A stretch of DNA of 64,000 bases from CAVTQY01 sp963736975 (lineage in GTDB: Bacteria; Pseudomonadota; Alphaproteobacteria; Acetobacterales; Acetobacteraceae): assembly GCA_963736975.1 (NCBI GenBank), contig CAVTQY010000001.1, positions 1,054,001 to 1,118,000 on the forward strand, given 5' to 3'. Positions within the stretch are counted from its first letter, which is position 1. Each line of letters opens with the position of its first letter. The notes below the pieces were generated by a model. The model was not told the DNA's origin and did no database searches. It was given only the letters and a program-made list of their open reading frames with translations. Of the stretch, positions 33,219 to 42,127 are shown piece after piece. The translations under genes and the position numbers were made by a program.

Positions 33219-33626
33219 ATGAAAATTCGTTTTGTGGCAGCAGTAGTTGGCCTGACGGCTTTGGGTGCTTGCACCGATACGTCCCAAACTGCCGCGGTCT
33301 CGGATAATACGTGCGCTCCCGCCGCCGCGATGTACGTGACGCGCTGCCCAAGCTCGAACTCACAATCCGGTGGCCGAGCTTGTGCGCGCACTGACCGGGG
33401 GATCGTCATCGGCAACCGCAAACACCCGACCGTCGGGGACGTCCGGCTGATCCCGGCTTACTTCACCGAGGAGAACGACGTCGGCGCCAGGATCGCATTG
33501 GTAACTTTGGCGACTATGGCGCCGTTCGCCTCGGTCTGCGCGCGCGCCTGCAACCAGTCGGGATCAACCAGGAACGCCCCCCACTTCCGCTCGCGCTCTG
33601 CCAGCAACTCCCACGCCAGCAGGTAA
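33219..33626 (+). CDS. Small putative lipoprotein
   Basis: The open frame has 135 codons. The N-terminus MKIRFVAAVVGLTALGACTD is a convincing lipoprotein signal with lipobox LGAC, and AGGACGGTC precedes the ATG. Residues 20-60 contain four further Cys/Pro-rich positions (NTCAPAAAMYVTRCPSS). The last about 55 codons run antisense to the NIPSNAP-family gene and are Arg/Ser-rich, so the true protein may be shorter or frameshifted. I do not recognise the family. Confidence 0.4.
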   Translation: MKIRFVAAVVGLTALGACTDTSQTAAVSDNTCAPAAAMYVTRCPSSNSQSGGRACARTDRGIVIGNRKHPTVGDVRLIPAYFTEENDVGARIALVTLATMAPFASVCARACNQSGSTRNAPHFRSRSASNSHASR

Positions 33627-33785
33627 TACAGCGTCTGGTTCGAACTCGCCGATCACCGTGGTCCAGAACCCGGCCTGCTTGACGCCGTGCTTCTCCCAGA
33701 TGTTGAGCGTGATCGTATCGAAGCGCTTGAGCAGGTCCGGGAGCCGTCCCGGTACGCATTCATAGATTCGCAACTCGTAAAGCAT
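33458..33785 (-). pseudogene. NIPSNAP family protein, frameshifted
   Basis: From the ATG at 33785 the frame reads MLYELRIYECVPGRLPDLLK and RFDTITLNIWEKHGVKQAGF, then WTTVIGE. At GTTCGAAC (33638-33645) the reading frame must change by one base to continue as NQTLYYLLAWELLAERERKW, GAFLVDPDWLQARAQTEANG and AILAPTSFSSVK with a TAA at 33460-33458. Assembled, this is a complete NIPSNAP domain of about 108 residues, a ferredoxin-like dimeric fold of unclear function. Since both halves are unblemished, the break is either recent or a sequence error. Confidence 0.8.
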
Positions 33786-33897
33786 CGGCGCTTTCTCCCG
33801 ATTATCACCGAAACTGGAACTCTGCGGCGCATGTCGAAGGAAGGCAAGTCCATCACTTTTCGCCGGTGCTTGGCGTCGCATCCCGGAAAAAGACGTG

Positions 33898-33920
33898 GAT
33901 GGCCGGCCTTGCCGGCCATC
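33898..33920 (-). terminator. Rho-independent terminator for the minus-strand peptidase gene
   Basis: GATGGCCGGC (33898-33907) and GCCGGCCATC (33911-33920) form a perfect 10-bp stem with a 3-base loop. Read on the minus strand it is followed, after CCACGTC, by CTTTTTCC. It lies about 110 bp beyond the end of the prolyl oligopeptidase gene. Confidence 0.6.
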
Positions 33921-33940
33921 ACGATGGTGGGGGCGGACTT

Positions 33941-33970
33941 CATCTGTGTGCATCCGTGTGCATCTGTGGT
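33941..33970. repeat. Three tandem decamers
   Basis: Three 10-bp units, CATCTGTGTG, CATCCGTGTG and CATCTGTGGT, follow directly on each other. GTGGTTCC (33966-33973) and GGAACCAC (33993-34000) can pair across a 19-base loop. Related CATCTGTG-rich sequences are dispersed in many proteobacterial genomes as far as I recall. Confidence 0.6.
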
Positions 33971-34029
33971 TCCAATTTCTATGGTTTTCCGTGGAACCAC
34001 CAACCCAATGTGGTGACGAGGTCCATCTC

Positions 34030-36103
34030 TCAGCCCGAGGCGCTGCGATCCCACCCGATCGCCTGCCGCAGGAACGCATATCCTAAGGCCGCAAACAGCG
34101 CCTGGTCGGCGTTGCTCTTGCCATAGCTGTGCCCGCCTGCCGCCAGCTCGAAATACGCCGCCCGGTACCCGAGCGCCTGCAGTTTCGCCGCCATCTTGCG
34201 CGCATGTCCCGGATGCACGCGGTCATCGCTGCGCGTGGTCGCCAGTAAGATCGGCGGATACGCCCGCCCCGGCGCCACGTGATGAAACGCCGAAATCTCC
34301 CGCAGGAATGCCCAGTCCGCCGACACATCCGGATCGCCGTATTCCGCCGTCCAGCTCGCCCCGGCCAGCAGCTTCGTGTAGCGCCGCATATCCACCAGCG
34401 GGATTGTGCAGAACAAGGCGCCGAACCGCTCGGGAAACCGCGTCAGCATGTTGGCGATCAGCAGGCCCCCGTTCGAACCCGCCTTCCGCCGCGATCCGGC
34501 CCGGCCGCGTCACGCCGCGCCGAACCAGATCGGCCGCGACTGCGGCGAAATCGGCATGGCTCAGCGCCTTGCCCTCGCGCCGGCCGGCGTCGTGCCAGGC
34601 CGGCCCGAACTCGCCGCCGCCGCGAATGTTGGCAAGGACACTGGTACCCCCCCGCTCCAGCCACAGTTTGCCGATTCCCCGCCGGTATAGGGGAGATTCC
34701 GACACCCCGAACCCGCCATAGCCCAGCATGTGCACCGGTGCTTCGCCGGTCTCTCGGGGCGGCCCCACTTGCACATACGGCACGCGCACGCCATCGATGG
34801 ATTCCGTTTCGTGCCGGGTCACCACCAGGCCGGACACACCGAATACTGCAGGCGCCGATTTCAGGATCTGCGGCGCCGGCATCGCCGCATCCGCCACCAA
34901 CAGCGAGGGCGGCATCAGCGGGTCCTGCGTGACCGCGAGGAAGTCGCCGGTCGAGTCCGCCTCGTCCTCATCGAGCCGCCAGGCGTGCACAGTGCCGATG
35001 CGCGGGAAGCTTGGTACGGTCGTCTGCGACCAGCCCTCCGCCGACGGCGTCAGCACGAACAGCTCGGGCCGCAGTTCGTCCAGTACGCTGATGACCAGTC
35101 GCCCGCCGGTCCAGAAGAATCCTTGCAGCGCGCGGCGCGGTCCTGGCTCGAACAGCGTGGCGAAGTTGCGCTCGCCGGCGAGAAATGCAGGCAGGGCGAT
35201 CCCGACCAGCGCACCTGCGGCATGTGTCGCACCGCCTATGGTCCACTCGGTGCGCGGCCGCACCACGAGCCAGCCGTGATGCCAGCAGAACCAAGCGTCC
35301 GTCGGCAGGTCGATGCGCAACACCGGACCGCCCTCGTCGCCGACCCAGACGTCGGAGTTAAAAAAGTCGCGCCGGTGGATGAACACGAACGGATGGCCGG
35401 TCGCACAGTCCGGATCCACCCCACCCCATGCCGACATGCTGTCCGCCCCGCACGTGAACAGCACCGGTGCAGCTTCCGGATCGGTGCCCCGCCCCCACAG
35501 CCGCACTGCCCGCGGATACCCTGGCCGCGTCGCCATGCAGGCGCCCAAGGTGCTTGACAGCAGCAACGTGTCGCGATCCACCCAGGCGACTCCGCCCTTC
35601 GCCTCGGGCAGCGCGAACCCGTCGTCCGCGCATCGCACCGTCTGGAGATCGAACTCCCGGTATGTGGCGGCATCGGACCCGCCGCGCGACAGCCTCAGCA
35701 TCGCCCGGTCATGCAGGCGCGGCCGCGCCATCCCGCCGCCCCAGACCCAGTCCTCCTGCTCGACCGCTGCCAGAGCGTCAAGATCAAGCAGGGGCTCCCA
35801 GCCGGGATCATCGCCTCGATACGCCGCCAGCGTTGTCCGCCGCCACAGCCCGCGCGGCCGCGCGGCATCGCGCCAGAAGTTATAAACGAAACCACCGCGT
35901 CGGGTGATCACCGGTATGTTGTCCGGCCGGTCCAGTATAGCGGTCAGCGTGTCGCGATCGACCGCGAACCGTGCATTCCCGAACCGCCGCAAGGTCGCCG
36001 CACTCTGCTCGTCGGCCCAAGCGACCGCCGCCGCGCCCTCGACCTCCTCCAGCCAGAGATACGGATCGTCGTCCGGCGCCTCGACGGTCGGCCGCGCATC
36101 CAT
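34030..36103 (-). pseudogene. Prolyl oligopeptidase family serine peptidase, split by a one-base frameshift at the catalytic serine
   Basis: The first frame runs from 36103 (DDDPYLWLEEVEGAAAVAWA) through a beta-propeller to RGGGEFGPAWHDAG and RPGRIAAEGG. The second ends at 34030 and carries SNGGLLIANMLTRFPERFGA, FHHVAPGRAYPPILLATTRS with Asp in DDRVHPGHARK, and His in AAGGHSYGKSNADQ. Joined, they form a complete S9A-type peptidase of about 690 residues with the Ser-Asp-His triad. The shift is one extra base at GTTCGAAC (34471-34478), right in the GGSNGG nucleophile motif. If the base is an error the enzyme is intact; otherwise it is dead. Confidence 0.85.
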
Positions 36104-36107
36104 TGCG

Positions 36108-36800
36108 TCAGAACCGCTCCACCCAGGGGCGCAGTTCCACTTCCCAGGTCCAGGCGCTGCGGTCCTGCATCAACACGTGCCAATAGGTCTCGGCGATCGC
36201 ATCCGGGTCCAGCATGCTGTCCGGCTGGTCCGCCGGTTCCATGCGGCCCGGATTCCGGATCGCGCCGTCGATGACGAAATGCGCCACATGGATCCCCTGC
36301 GGCGACAGCTCGCGCGCGAGGCTCTGCGCCAAGCCGCGCAATGCGAATTTGCCCATCGCGAAGGCGGATGACTGCGGATAGCCCTTCACGCTCGCCGAGG
36401 CGCCGGTGAACAGGATCGCCCCACTCTCCTTCGGCAACATCAGTCGCGCGGCATGCTGCGCCACCAGGAAGCCGCCATAGGCGCTGACCGCAATCGCCCG
36501 CGCCACCTCCTCCGGTATCAATGTAACGACCGGCCCGCGCGCGCGCGCCGAGGCGTTATAGACCACGACATCCGGCTCCCCGAGCGAGGCAACTACGGCG
36601 TCGAACAGCCCCGCCACCTCCTCCGGTTCCGTCGCTTCGCAGGCGAACGACGCCGCCCCGGTTTCGGCGCACAGTGCGGCCAGCCGGTCGGGCGCGCGCG
36701 AAGCCAGCGCCACCTGGAGGTTATGGCGTGCAAACAGCCGCGCCAGCGAGGCGCTCAGCCCCGCCCCCGCACCGACGATCAAGGCGAGGCGTGGTTCCAT
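36108..36800 (-). CDS. SDR family oxidoreductase with Phe in place of the catalytic Tyr
   Basis: The protein has 230 residues with a Rossmann fold: ALIVGAGAGLSASLARLFAR (variant glycine motif), VVVYNASARARGPV in place of NNAG, and ILFTGASASVKGYPQSSAFA. The usual YxxxK active-site pair reads FAMGK, so the proton-donating Tyr is replaced by Phe while Lys is kept. The remainder (ARELSPQGIHVAHFVIDGAI) is family-typical. Related SDRs with this substitution exist as I recall, so it may bind rather than reduce its ligand, or use another acid. It ends 4 bp before the peptidase start on the same strand and is divergent from the acyl-CoA ligase. Confidence 0.88.
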   Translation of the reverse strand: MEPRLALIVGAGAGLSASLARLFARHNLQVALASRAPDRLAALCAETGAASFACEATEPEEVAGLFDAVVASLGEPDVVVYNASARARGPVVTLIPEEVARAIAVSAYGGFLVAQHAARLMLPKESGAILFTGASASVKGYPQSSAFAMGKFALRGLAQSLARELSPQGIHVAHFVIDGAIRNPGRMEPADQPDSMLDPDAIAETYWHVLMQDRSAWTWEVELRPWVERF

Positions 36801-36906
36801 CCGTTTGCTCCTGCAAAAATCAGCGGCGGATCAAAGCACGGCTGGACGGCCCGCAGAAGCCGCGTCAGGTTCTCGGCAACAGGGAGGGCCCAAACGGGCG
36901 AAGTCC

Positions 36907-38556
36907 ATGCACGGGCTGATGCAACAACAGCCGCTGATGATCGCATCGCTGCTCAGCCATGCGGCACGGCATCACGGCGATGCCGAGATTGTGTCGAAAA
37001 CCACCGAAGGCATGCTCCATCGCACCACCTGGGCCGGGCTGGAACGCCGCGCACGCCGCCTCGTGCGCGCTTTGCAGGGATTGGGCGTCGGCATGCACGA
37101 CCGGGTCGGCACGCTCGCCTGGAACGGCGCGCGCCATCTGGATATCTACTACGCCGCACCCGGAATGGGCGCGATCTGCCACACCATCAACCCTCGCCTT
37201 CACTCCGACGACATTGCTTACATCATCAACCATGCCGCCGACCGCATCCTGTTCGTCGATACCAGCTTCGCCGAGCTGATCGGCGCATTGGCGCCGCGGA
37301 TCGCCGACAATGTGCGGGCGGTGGTGATGCTGACCGATCCCGCCCACATGCCCGACATCGCCCTGCCCGGGGGGATGCGCCTGCTGTGCTACGACGAGCT
37401 GCTGGACGCCGCCGACGACGATTACACTTGGCCAAGCTTCGACGAAAACACCGCCTCTTCGCTCTGCTACACCTCCGGGACCACCGGGCGGCCGAAAGGG
37501 GTGCTCTACAGCCACCGCTCCACCGTGCTGCACGGTTACGCCATCAACATGGCGGATGCGCTGGCGCTGCGTGCCATCGACCGGGTGCTGCCGGTCGTGC
37601 CGATGTTTCACGTCAATGCCTGGGGCATTCCCTATGCCGCGGCCATGGCCGGCGCTGCGCTTGTCCTGCCCGGTCGCCACCTCGACGGCGCCAGTCTCGC
37701 CGCGTTGATCAACCAGGAGCGCGTGACCATGGCGGCCGGCGTGCCCACAGTCTGGCTCGGCCTGCTCGCGCATCTGCGCGCGTCCGGCGAGCGGCTCAAA
37801 ACCGTGCAACGCATCATGACCGGCGGCTCCGCCTGTCCGCCATTGCTGATCGAGGCGTTCGGAAAGGAGTACGGCATCCGGATCGATCACGGCTGGGGCA
37901 TGTCGGAGCTCTCCCCCGTCGGCACCTACAACCGCCCGAAACCTGCGCAGGCCGGGCTCGACGACGCCGGCCTGCTCCGCCACGGCCTGAAGCAGGGGCG
38001 TGCGCTGTGCGGGATAGACATGAAGATCGTCAATGACGGACGCGAGCTGCCCTGGGACGGCACGCGGTTCGGCGACCTGATGGTGCGTGGCCCCTGGGTT
38101 TGCAGCGCCTATTTCGGCGGTGCGCCGGGCAGCGCCACGGACGCCGATGGTTGGTTCGCCACCGGCGATGTCGCCACGATCGATCCCGACGGCTTCATGG
38201 AGATCACCGACCGCTCGAAGGACGTGATCAAGTCCGGCGGCGAGTGGATCAGCTCGATTACCCTGGAGAACATCGCCCTGTCCCACCCGGATGTGGCCGA
38301 GGCTGCGGTGGTCGCCGCCCGGCACCCGAAATGGGACGAACGGCCGGTGCTGATCGTGGTGCCGCGTGGCGCTGCCGCCATCGAGCCTGCTTCGGTGCTG
38401 GCGGTGTACGAAGGGAAGGTCCCCAGATGGTGGCTGCCCGATTCGGTGGTTGTGCTGCCGGAGCTGCCGCATACAGCGACGGGCAAAATTCAGAAGACGG
38501 CGCTTCGGGCGCGGTTTCGCGATCACTACGCGGGGGTTGATCGCGATCATGCGTAG
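36907..38556 (+). CDS. Acyl-CoA ligase (AMP-forming), medium/long-chain fatty acid or methylthiopropionate type
   Basis: The protein has 549 residues from MHGLMQQQPLMIASLLSHAA. Adenylate-forming motifs are complete: A3 SLCYTSGTTGRPKGVLYSH, A5 DHGWGMSELSP, A7 WFATGDVATIDPDG, A8 DRSKDVIKSGGEWISSITLE and the A10 lysine in TATGKIQKTAL. The segment VPMFHVNAWGIPYAAAMAGA is typical of FadD/DmdB-like ligases. It activates a carboxylic acid with ATP and links it to CoA in the cytoplasm. The substrate length is not deducible. It is divergent from the SDR gene, so a shared acyl-metabolism role is possible. Confidence 0.93.
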   Translation: MHGLMQQQPLMIASLLSHAARHHGDAEIVSKTTEGMLHRTTWAGLERRARRLVRALQGLGVGMHDRVGTLAWNGARHLDIYYAAPGMGAICHTINPRLHSDDIAYIINHAADRILFVDTSFAELIGALAPRIADNVRAVVMLTDPAHMPDIALPGGMRLLCYDELLDAADDDYTWPSFDENTASSLCYTSGTTGRPKGVLYSHRSTVLHGYAINMADALALRAIDRVLPVVPMFHVNAWGIPYAAAMAGAALVLPGRHLDGASLAALINQERVTMAAGVPTVWLGLLAHLRASGERLKTVQRIMTGGSACPPLLIEAFGKEYGIRIDHGWGMSELSPVGTYNRPKPAQAGLDDAGLLRHGLKQGRALCGIDMKIVNDGRELPWDGTRFGDLMVRGPWVCSAYFGGAPGSATDADGWFATGDVATIDPDGFMEITDRSKDVIKSGGEWISSITLENIALSHPDVAEAAVVAARHPKWDERPVLIVVPRGAAAIEPASVLAVYEGKVPRWWLPDSVVVLPELPHTATGKIQKTALRARFRDHYAGVDRDHA

Positions 38557-38615
38557 GTGAGCGCCACATTAACCTTGCGTTTCAGCGCCGGTGCGATACG
38601 TCTTGCGGCGTTGTA

Positions 38616-39485
38616 ATGTGGTCCGGGATGCTGGCCGAATCGATCGAACTGTCGCCGTCGATCACCGCCCATATGGCGCGCGTCGCGCCGATGCTGACGG
38701 CGATCCGGCTCGCCTCGGGCGGCTGGCTTACCGGCCTGCTCTGGTCGCCTGACCTGATCGTCACCGCCGACCGTCTGTTGCCCCGTCAGGAGGCCTATCC
38801 GGTCCTGCTGGCAGGCGGCCAAATGGCCGCTGCGGTGGGGTTTCGCCGGTCACCGGAACTCGCAGTCGCGGGGCTGAAGCTGGTCGGCACGGCCCCTACA
38901 GTGCCCATCGAAGCCGCGGACCTGCCGAACCCCGGCGCGGTGCTGCTGGTGATCGGAGCCGGTGAGGACGCCGCGCCGATCGCCCGGCTGACCACCGCCG
39001 GCTCGCCCTCGCCAGCGTTGAGCGCGCCCCCCGGCTACCTGCCGGAAGGGGGCGCGGTCGTGAATGAGGCAGGTGCCCTGGTCGGCCTTTGCCTCGCCGA
39101 CATTGACGGCATCCCGAGCATCATGCCCCGCAGCGCCATCGCTCGTTGGCTGCAGGAGCCGGCCGGCACAGCGGTGCAGCGACGCGGCTGGCTCGGCGCG
39201 GCGCTGCAGCCGATCAGCATTCCAGCCATCCTGGCCGCCGCCGCCGGCCAGCCGACCGGGCGGCTGGTCCTCAGCCTCGTGCCCAACGCCCCGGCCGCCC
39301 GGGCCGGCGTCCGTCCGGGCGACATCTTGTTGGGCCTGGGTGGTGCGCCGATGAACGGTCCGGGCAGCTTGCGTACCCTGCTGGGCCGCTACCAGATCGG
39401 AGCCACGGCCGATCTTCGCCTGATGCGGGATGGCAGGATCAGGACCCTGCCGCTCGTCGTGCAGGCGCAGCCGTCCGAGGCGTAG
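38616..39485 (+). CDS. HtrA-like protein with PDZ domain and lost catalytic residues
   Basis: The protein has 289 residues; an ATG at 38628 is an alternative start. Residues about 20-180 align with the trypsin-like core of HtrA/DegP. Where HtrA has the catalytic His (TNNHVV), this reads WSPDLIVTADRLL. Where HtrA has GNSGGPL, this reads LPEGGAVVNEAGALVG, so both His and Ser are missing. A C-terminal PDZ domain is intact (RRGWLGAALQP, VPNAPAARAGVRPGDILLGL, LLGRYQIGATADLRL). No signal peptide is seen. It looks like a pseudoprotease acting as a binding or scaffold protein. Confidence 0.8.
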   Translation: MWSGMLAESIELSPSITAHMARVAPMLTAIRLASGGWLTGLLWSPDLIVTADRLLPRQEAYPVLLAGGQMAAAVGFRRSPELAVAGLKLVGTAPTVPIEAADLPNPGAVLLVIGAGEDAAPIARLTTAGSPSPALSAPPGYLPEGGAVVNEAGALVGLCLADIDGIPSIMPRSAIARWLQEPAGTAVQRRGWLGAALQPISIPAILAAAAGQPTGRLVLSLVPNAPAARAGVRPGDILLGLGGAPMNGPGSLRTLLGRYQIGATADLRLMRDGRIRTLPLVVQAQPSEA

Positions 39486-40470
39486 ATCGTCCCGGCGTCT
39501 CGCCTTCCAGGATGCGCCGGTAGACCGCCATGTCGATATTGCCTCCCGACAGAATGACACCGACCGCGCGTCCTGCCATCCGTTCGCGTTCCTGCAACAG
39601 CGCCGCGAGCGAGGTGGCGCCGGCCCCCTCCGCCACCTGATGTGTCATGTGAAAATACACGCGCACCGCTTCGGCGATTTCCTCCTCGCTGAGCTGCACG
39701 ATGCGAGCGGCGCCGCGCCGGATGATCGTCAGCGCCTCTTCCATCGGCTCGCGCGTCGCCACTCCGTCGGCGAAGGTGCGCGCCGAGTTGGTGCGGACCA
39801 CCCGGCCGGCCTCGAATGAGAGGGCCATCGCCGGCGCCTCGCGCGCGGCGACGCCGACGATCTCGGTTTTCAGCCCCAGCAGGTCCCGCACGGTGATCAG
39901 CCCGGTGATGCCAGAGCCCATGCCGATCGGTGCATAGACCGTATGAAGATCGGGAACCGCCGTGAACAACTCCAGCGCGTAGGTCGCGACACCTTTGACC
40001 AGGTTGCGATGGAACGGCGGGATGAAATGCAAGTCGCGCTCGGCCGCGACACGGGCACACTCGGCGCGCGCTTCGTCGAAGTCCTGGCCGAACTCCACGA
40101 CCTCGGCCCCGAACGCGCGCATGGCGTCGTTCTGGTCCGCGGCGTTGCCGTGCGGCACGTAGATCGTTGCCGATATGCCCGCGTGCGCGGCCGATAACGC
40201 AACCGACTGGCCGTGATTGCCGCGCGTCGCGGTGATCACCCCGGCGATCGGCTTTCCCGAGTGGCGCAGCGCGTCCATGTAAGTGATGCCGCCGCGCACC
40301 TTGAAGGCGCCGGTCGGCGTGTGGTTCTCGTGCTTCACCCAGACCGGGCAGCCGACATGGCGGGCGAGCCGCGGCCAGGCATATTGCGGTGTTGGCGGCA
40401 CGGTGCGGTGCACGAGCGCGGCCGCTTCCTCAAGCTCTGCCAGGCTGAAGAGAGCGCCGGCGGTTACCAC
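39439..40470 (-). CDS. PLP-dependent threonine dehydratase family protein
   Basis: The protein has 343 residues from a GTG preceded by GGAGGAGC. Fold type II features are KHENHTPTGAFKVRGGITYM with the PLP lysine, ITATRGNHGQSVALSAAHAG, the glycine-rich IGMGSGITGLI and the C-terminal GVILSGGNIDMAV. No ACT regulatory domain is present, as in catabolic threonine/serine dehydratases or serine racemase-like enzymes. It probably deaminates threonine or another hydroxy amino acid. Its 3' end overlaps the convergent HtrA-like gene by 47 bp, and its last residues (STPRTAAPARRAAGS) look unconserved. Confidence 0.88.
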   Translation of the reverse strand: MVTAGALFSLAELEEAAALVHRTVPPTPQYAWPRLARHVGCPVWVKHENHTPTGAFKVRGGITYMDALRHSGKPIAGVITATRGNHGQSVALSAAHAGISATIYVPHGNAADQNDAMRAFGAEVVEFGQDFDEARAECARVAAERDLHFIPPFHRNLVKGVATYALELFTAVPDLHTVYAPIGMGSGITGLITVRDLLGLKTEIVGVAAREAPAMALSFEAGRVVRTNSARTFADGVATREPMEEALTIIRRGAARIVQLSEEEIAEAVRVYFHMTHQVAEGAGATSLAALLQERERMAGRAVGVILSGGNIDMAVYRRILEGETPGRSTPRTAAPARRAAGS

Positions 40471-40600
40471 TGAAGCTCCTCCCGGATGGGTAGCAAATCC
40501 ATTGCAGGATGGACCGAACGGCCCGGGCGAACCACCCCTCGCTTCCCAGCGCCGCGCCCCGGCTCTATCACGCGCCACCGCGACCTCAAGGGGGGAGCCC

Positions 40601-41569
40601 GTGATCAAACAGCCGCAGACCTACACCGAGATGACGGACCCGCAGGCGCGTCCGCGCTATGCCGGCATCGCCACGTTCTTCCGCACACCGCACACCGAGG
40701 CGCCGGATGAGGCGGATATCGGCATCATCGGCGTGCCCTTCGATGGCGGCGTGACCAACCGCACCGGCACGCGCCACGGCCCGCGCGCCGTGCGCGACCA
40801 GTCATCCCTGCTGCGGCGGATCAACACCGCGACCGGCGTGCAGCCCTTCGCCGCCGCGCGGGTCCGCGACCTGGGCGATTGCTGGATCGAGCGTCCCTAC
40901 GCGCTGGAAGGCGCGCTCGAGGAAATCGCGGCGTTCTACCGCACCGTGGTGTCGGCGGGCGTGACGCCGCTTTCGGTCGGCGGCGATCACGCCATCAGCT
41001 TGCCCATCCTGCGCGCGGTCGCGGCGGAGCGCCCGGTCGGCATGATCCATATCGACGCCCATTGCGACACCGGCGACGACTATCTCGGCTCGCGCTTCCA
41101 CCACGGCGCGCCCTTCCGCCGTGCCGCCGAGGAGGGGTTGCTGGATTCCCGAAGGGTGATCCAGATCGGCATCCGCGGCACCAGCAACGATCCCGACATG
41201 TGGGGCTTCAGCCTGCGCAGCGGCATGCGAGTGCTGCCGATGGACGAGTTCCACGACAAGGGCTGGCGGTTCGCCGCCGAGGAGGCGCGGCGCATCGCCG
41301 GCGAGGGGCCTGTCTATCTCTCGTATGACATCGACAGCCTCGACCCGTCGCAGGCGCCGGGCACCGGCACACCGGAGGCCGGCGGCATCACCGCCCTGGA
41401 AGCACTGCGCTTGCTGCGGGGGTTGCGCGGCATCGATTTCGTCGGCGGCGACCTGGTCGAGGTGTCGCCGCCTTTCGATATCGGCAGCATCACCGCGTTC
41501 AACGGCGCGTCGATCCTGTTCGAGATTCTGTGCCTGCTGGCGGAGGCACGGCAGAAGCGCAGCCGCTGA
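40601..41569 (+). CDS. speB: Agmatinase / ureohydrolase family
   Basis: The protein has 322 residues from a GTG with GGGGGGAG upstream; the longer frame to 40283 runs antisense to the dehydratase. The binuclear manganese site is complete: LSVGGDHAISLPIL, HIDAHCDTGDDYLGS and SYDIDSLDPSQAPGTGTPEA, plus GGDLVEVSPPFD. It would cleave agmatine to putrescine and urea, or a related guanidino compound, because guanidinobutyrase and guanidinopropionase look very similar. It starts 130 bp from the divergent dehydratase gene. Confidence 0.9.
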   Translation: MIKQPQTYTEMTDPQARPRYAGIATFFRTPHTEAPDEADIGIIGVPFDGGVTNRTGTRHGPRAVRDQSSLLRRINTATGVQPFAAARVRDLGDCWIERPYALEGALEEIAAFYRTVVSAGVTPLSVGGDHAISLPILRAVAAERPVGMIHIDAHCDTGDDYLGSRFHHGAPFRRAAEEGLLDSRRVIQIGIRGTSNDPDMWGFSLRSGMRVLPMDEFHDKGWRFAAEEARRIAGEGPVYLSYDIDSLDPSQAPGTGTPEAGGITALEALRLLRGLRGIDFVGGDLVEVSPPFDIGSITAFNGASILFEILCLLAEARQKRSR

Positions 41570-41602
41570 GCTGCTCGCGCCAGCGCACCATTGGAACAGC
41601 AT

Positions 41603-42091
41603 ATGGCTCCGATCACCGAAGACGAAGTGAACGCCGCTCAGCAGGCTTGGTGCGAGGCGCTGATACGGATCGGTGCCGTGCACGCCGAGGGCGGCGACTT
41701 TCGTGCCGTCGCCAGCGCCATCATCGACGACCTTTATGACTACGCGGACGGCACGGTATTCTTCAAGCCAACGCTCGCCTATGGCCGGAATGCCTTCCGC
41801 AGCACCAAGCGGGGTGCGTTGTCCTACTTCGTTGCCGGCGATCCCAACTTTCCGGAGGATACCGGGTTCGCGCTGAAGCACTGGGTCGAGGTCTGGTACG
41901 ACAATAACGCCGCCGAGAACGGTATCCAAGTTCATGGCGAACTCGCCATCACCATGGGGAATGTTTACCTGGTCAGTGCAGCGGGCGAGCAAACAATGGT
42001 CGATAAGACCTTTGTCTTCCGCCGCTGCGCGGACGGCCGGTTGCGGCTCTGCGTGCACAAATCGGCTCTGCCTTACACGCCGGACCGTTGA
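41603..42091 (+). CDS. NTF2-like/SnoaL-type conserved protein
   Basis: The protein has 162 residues from MAPITEDEVNAAQQAWCEAL; an ATG at 41591 is possible. The blocks IDDLYDYADGTVFFKPTLAY, KRGALSYFVAGDPNFPEDTG, GFALKHWVEVWYDN and GELAITMGNVYLV form a small alpha+beta barrel like NTF2. Such proteins are often misnamed phosphoribosyl-AMP cyclohydrolase, without the sequence features of HisI. A ligand-binding or isomerase role is possible. It lies 37 bp before the SulP transporter on the same strand. Confidence 0.78.
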   Translation: MAPITEDEVNAAQQAWCEALIRIGAVHAEGGDFRAVASAIIDDLYDYADGTVFFKPTLAYGRNAFRSTKRGALSYFVAGDPNFPEDTGFALKHWVEVWYDNNAAENGIQVHGELAITMGNVYLVSAAGEQTMVDKTFVFRRCADGRLRLCVHKSALPYTPDR

Positions 42092-42127
42092 CGCGCACGC
42101 GCAGGACCTGGAGCTGGACTGGTCATC

